From: Alviniconcha marisindica
Taxonomy: Eukaryota > Mollusca > Gastropoda > Provannidae
NCBI GenBank assembly: GCA_018857735.1
Contig: JABMCL010001016.1
Coordinates: 62,001 to 126,000, forward strand
Length of the DNA: 64,000 nucleotides
Reading direction: 5' to 3'
The notes beneath the pieces were generated by a model. That model was not told the DNA's origin, ran no database searches, and saw nothing but the letters and a program-made list of their open reading frames with translations. Of the stretch, positions 63,843-64,000 are shown piece by piece. Position 1 is the stretch's first letter, and each line of letters begins with the position of its first letter. A program made the position numbers and the translations under genes.

Positions 63843-64000
63843 CTGCCGAAAAACACCCACAAGCCATGTCAAACCTGGTCACTGCCACAGTGCTTCCTGC
63901 ACTCAGCTAGGCAGCAATAATGAGTCACTATGCCATGTCAGTCATTACAGGTCTTGTTTCAGCTGTCACAGGACTTGCTTCAGCTGTCACAGGACTTGCT

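Overview
This window is eukaryotic, from an animal. Genes are split by GT/AG introns and belong to animal-specific TGF-beta signalling and to intraflagellar transport. Dispersed repeats here look like short elements I associate with molluscan genomes, so a mollusc (perhaps a gastropod) is my best guess. That is inference from memory, not proof.

Two genes face each other tail to tail. On the + strand, 1021-5540 holds seven exons of an activin type II receptor (ACVR2 family): cysteine-rich ectodomain, one membrane helix and a complete serine/threonine kinase. Only the signal-peptide exon is missing, presumably upstream of the window. Downstream lies about 15 kb without a recognisable gene, rich in G and T on the + strand, which I read as a very long 3' UTR or downstream region ending near a poly(A) signal at 20421.

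On the - strand, 63842 down to 25443 holds 25 exons of WDR60 (DYNC2I1), the intermediate chain of cytoplasmic dynein-2 that drives retrograde transport in cilia. The exons chain in phase to 795 codons plus a stop, from an Arg/Glu-rich N-terminal part through the acidic segment to the C-terminal WD domain. About the first quarter of the protein lies beyond 64000.

The striking part is the introns of WDR60. Nearly every one contains a minisatellite with units of about 20-70 bp. In about a dozen cases the unit is visibly a copy of the neighbouring exon-intron boundary: the last or first bases of the exon with its splice donor or acceptor, repeated roughly 5 to 35 times into the intron. The ACVR2 introns have no such arrays. 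Other contents are a 203-bp-arm foldback element at 60033-60462, tRNA-derived SINE remnants, at least eight copies of a dispersed motif of about 40 bp, and many GA, GT and G-run microsatellites. I found no RNA gene that I would call functional. The two genes have no obvious shared pathway; they are simply neighbours.
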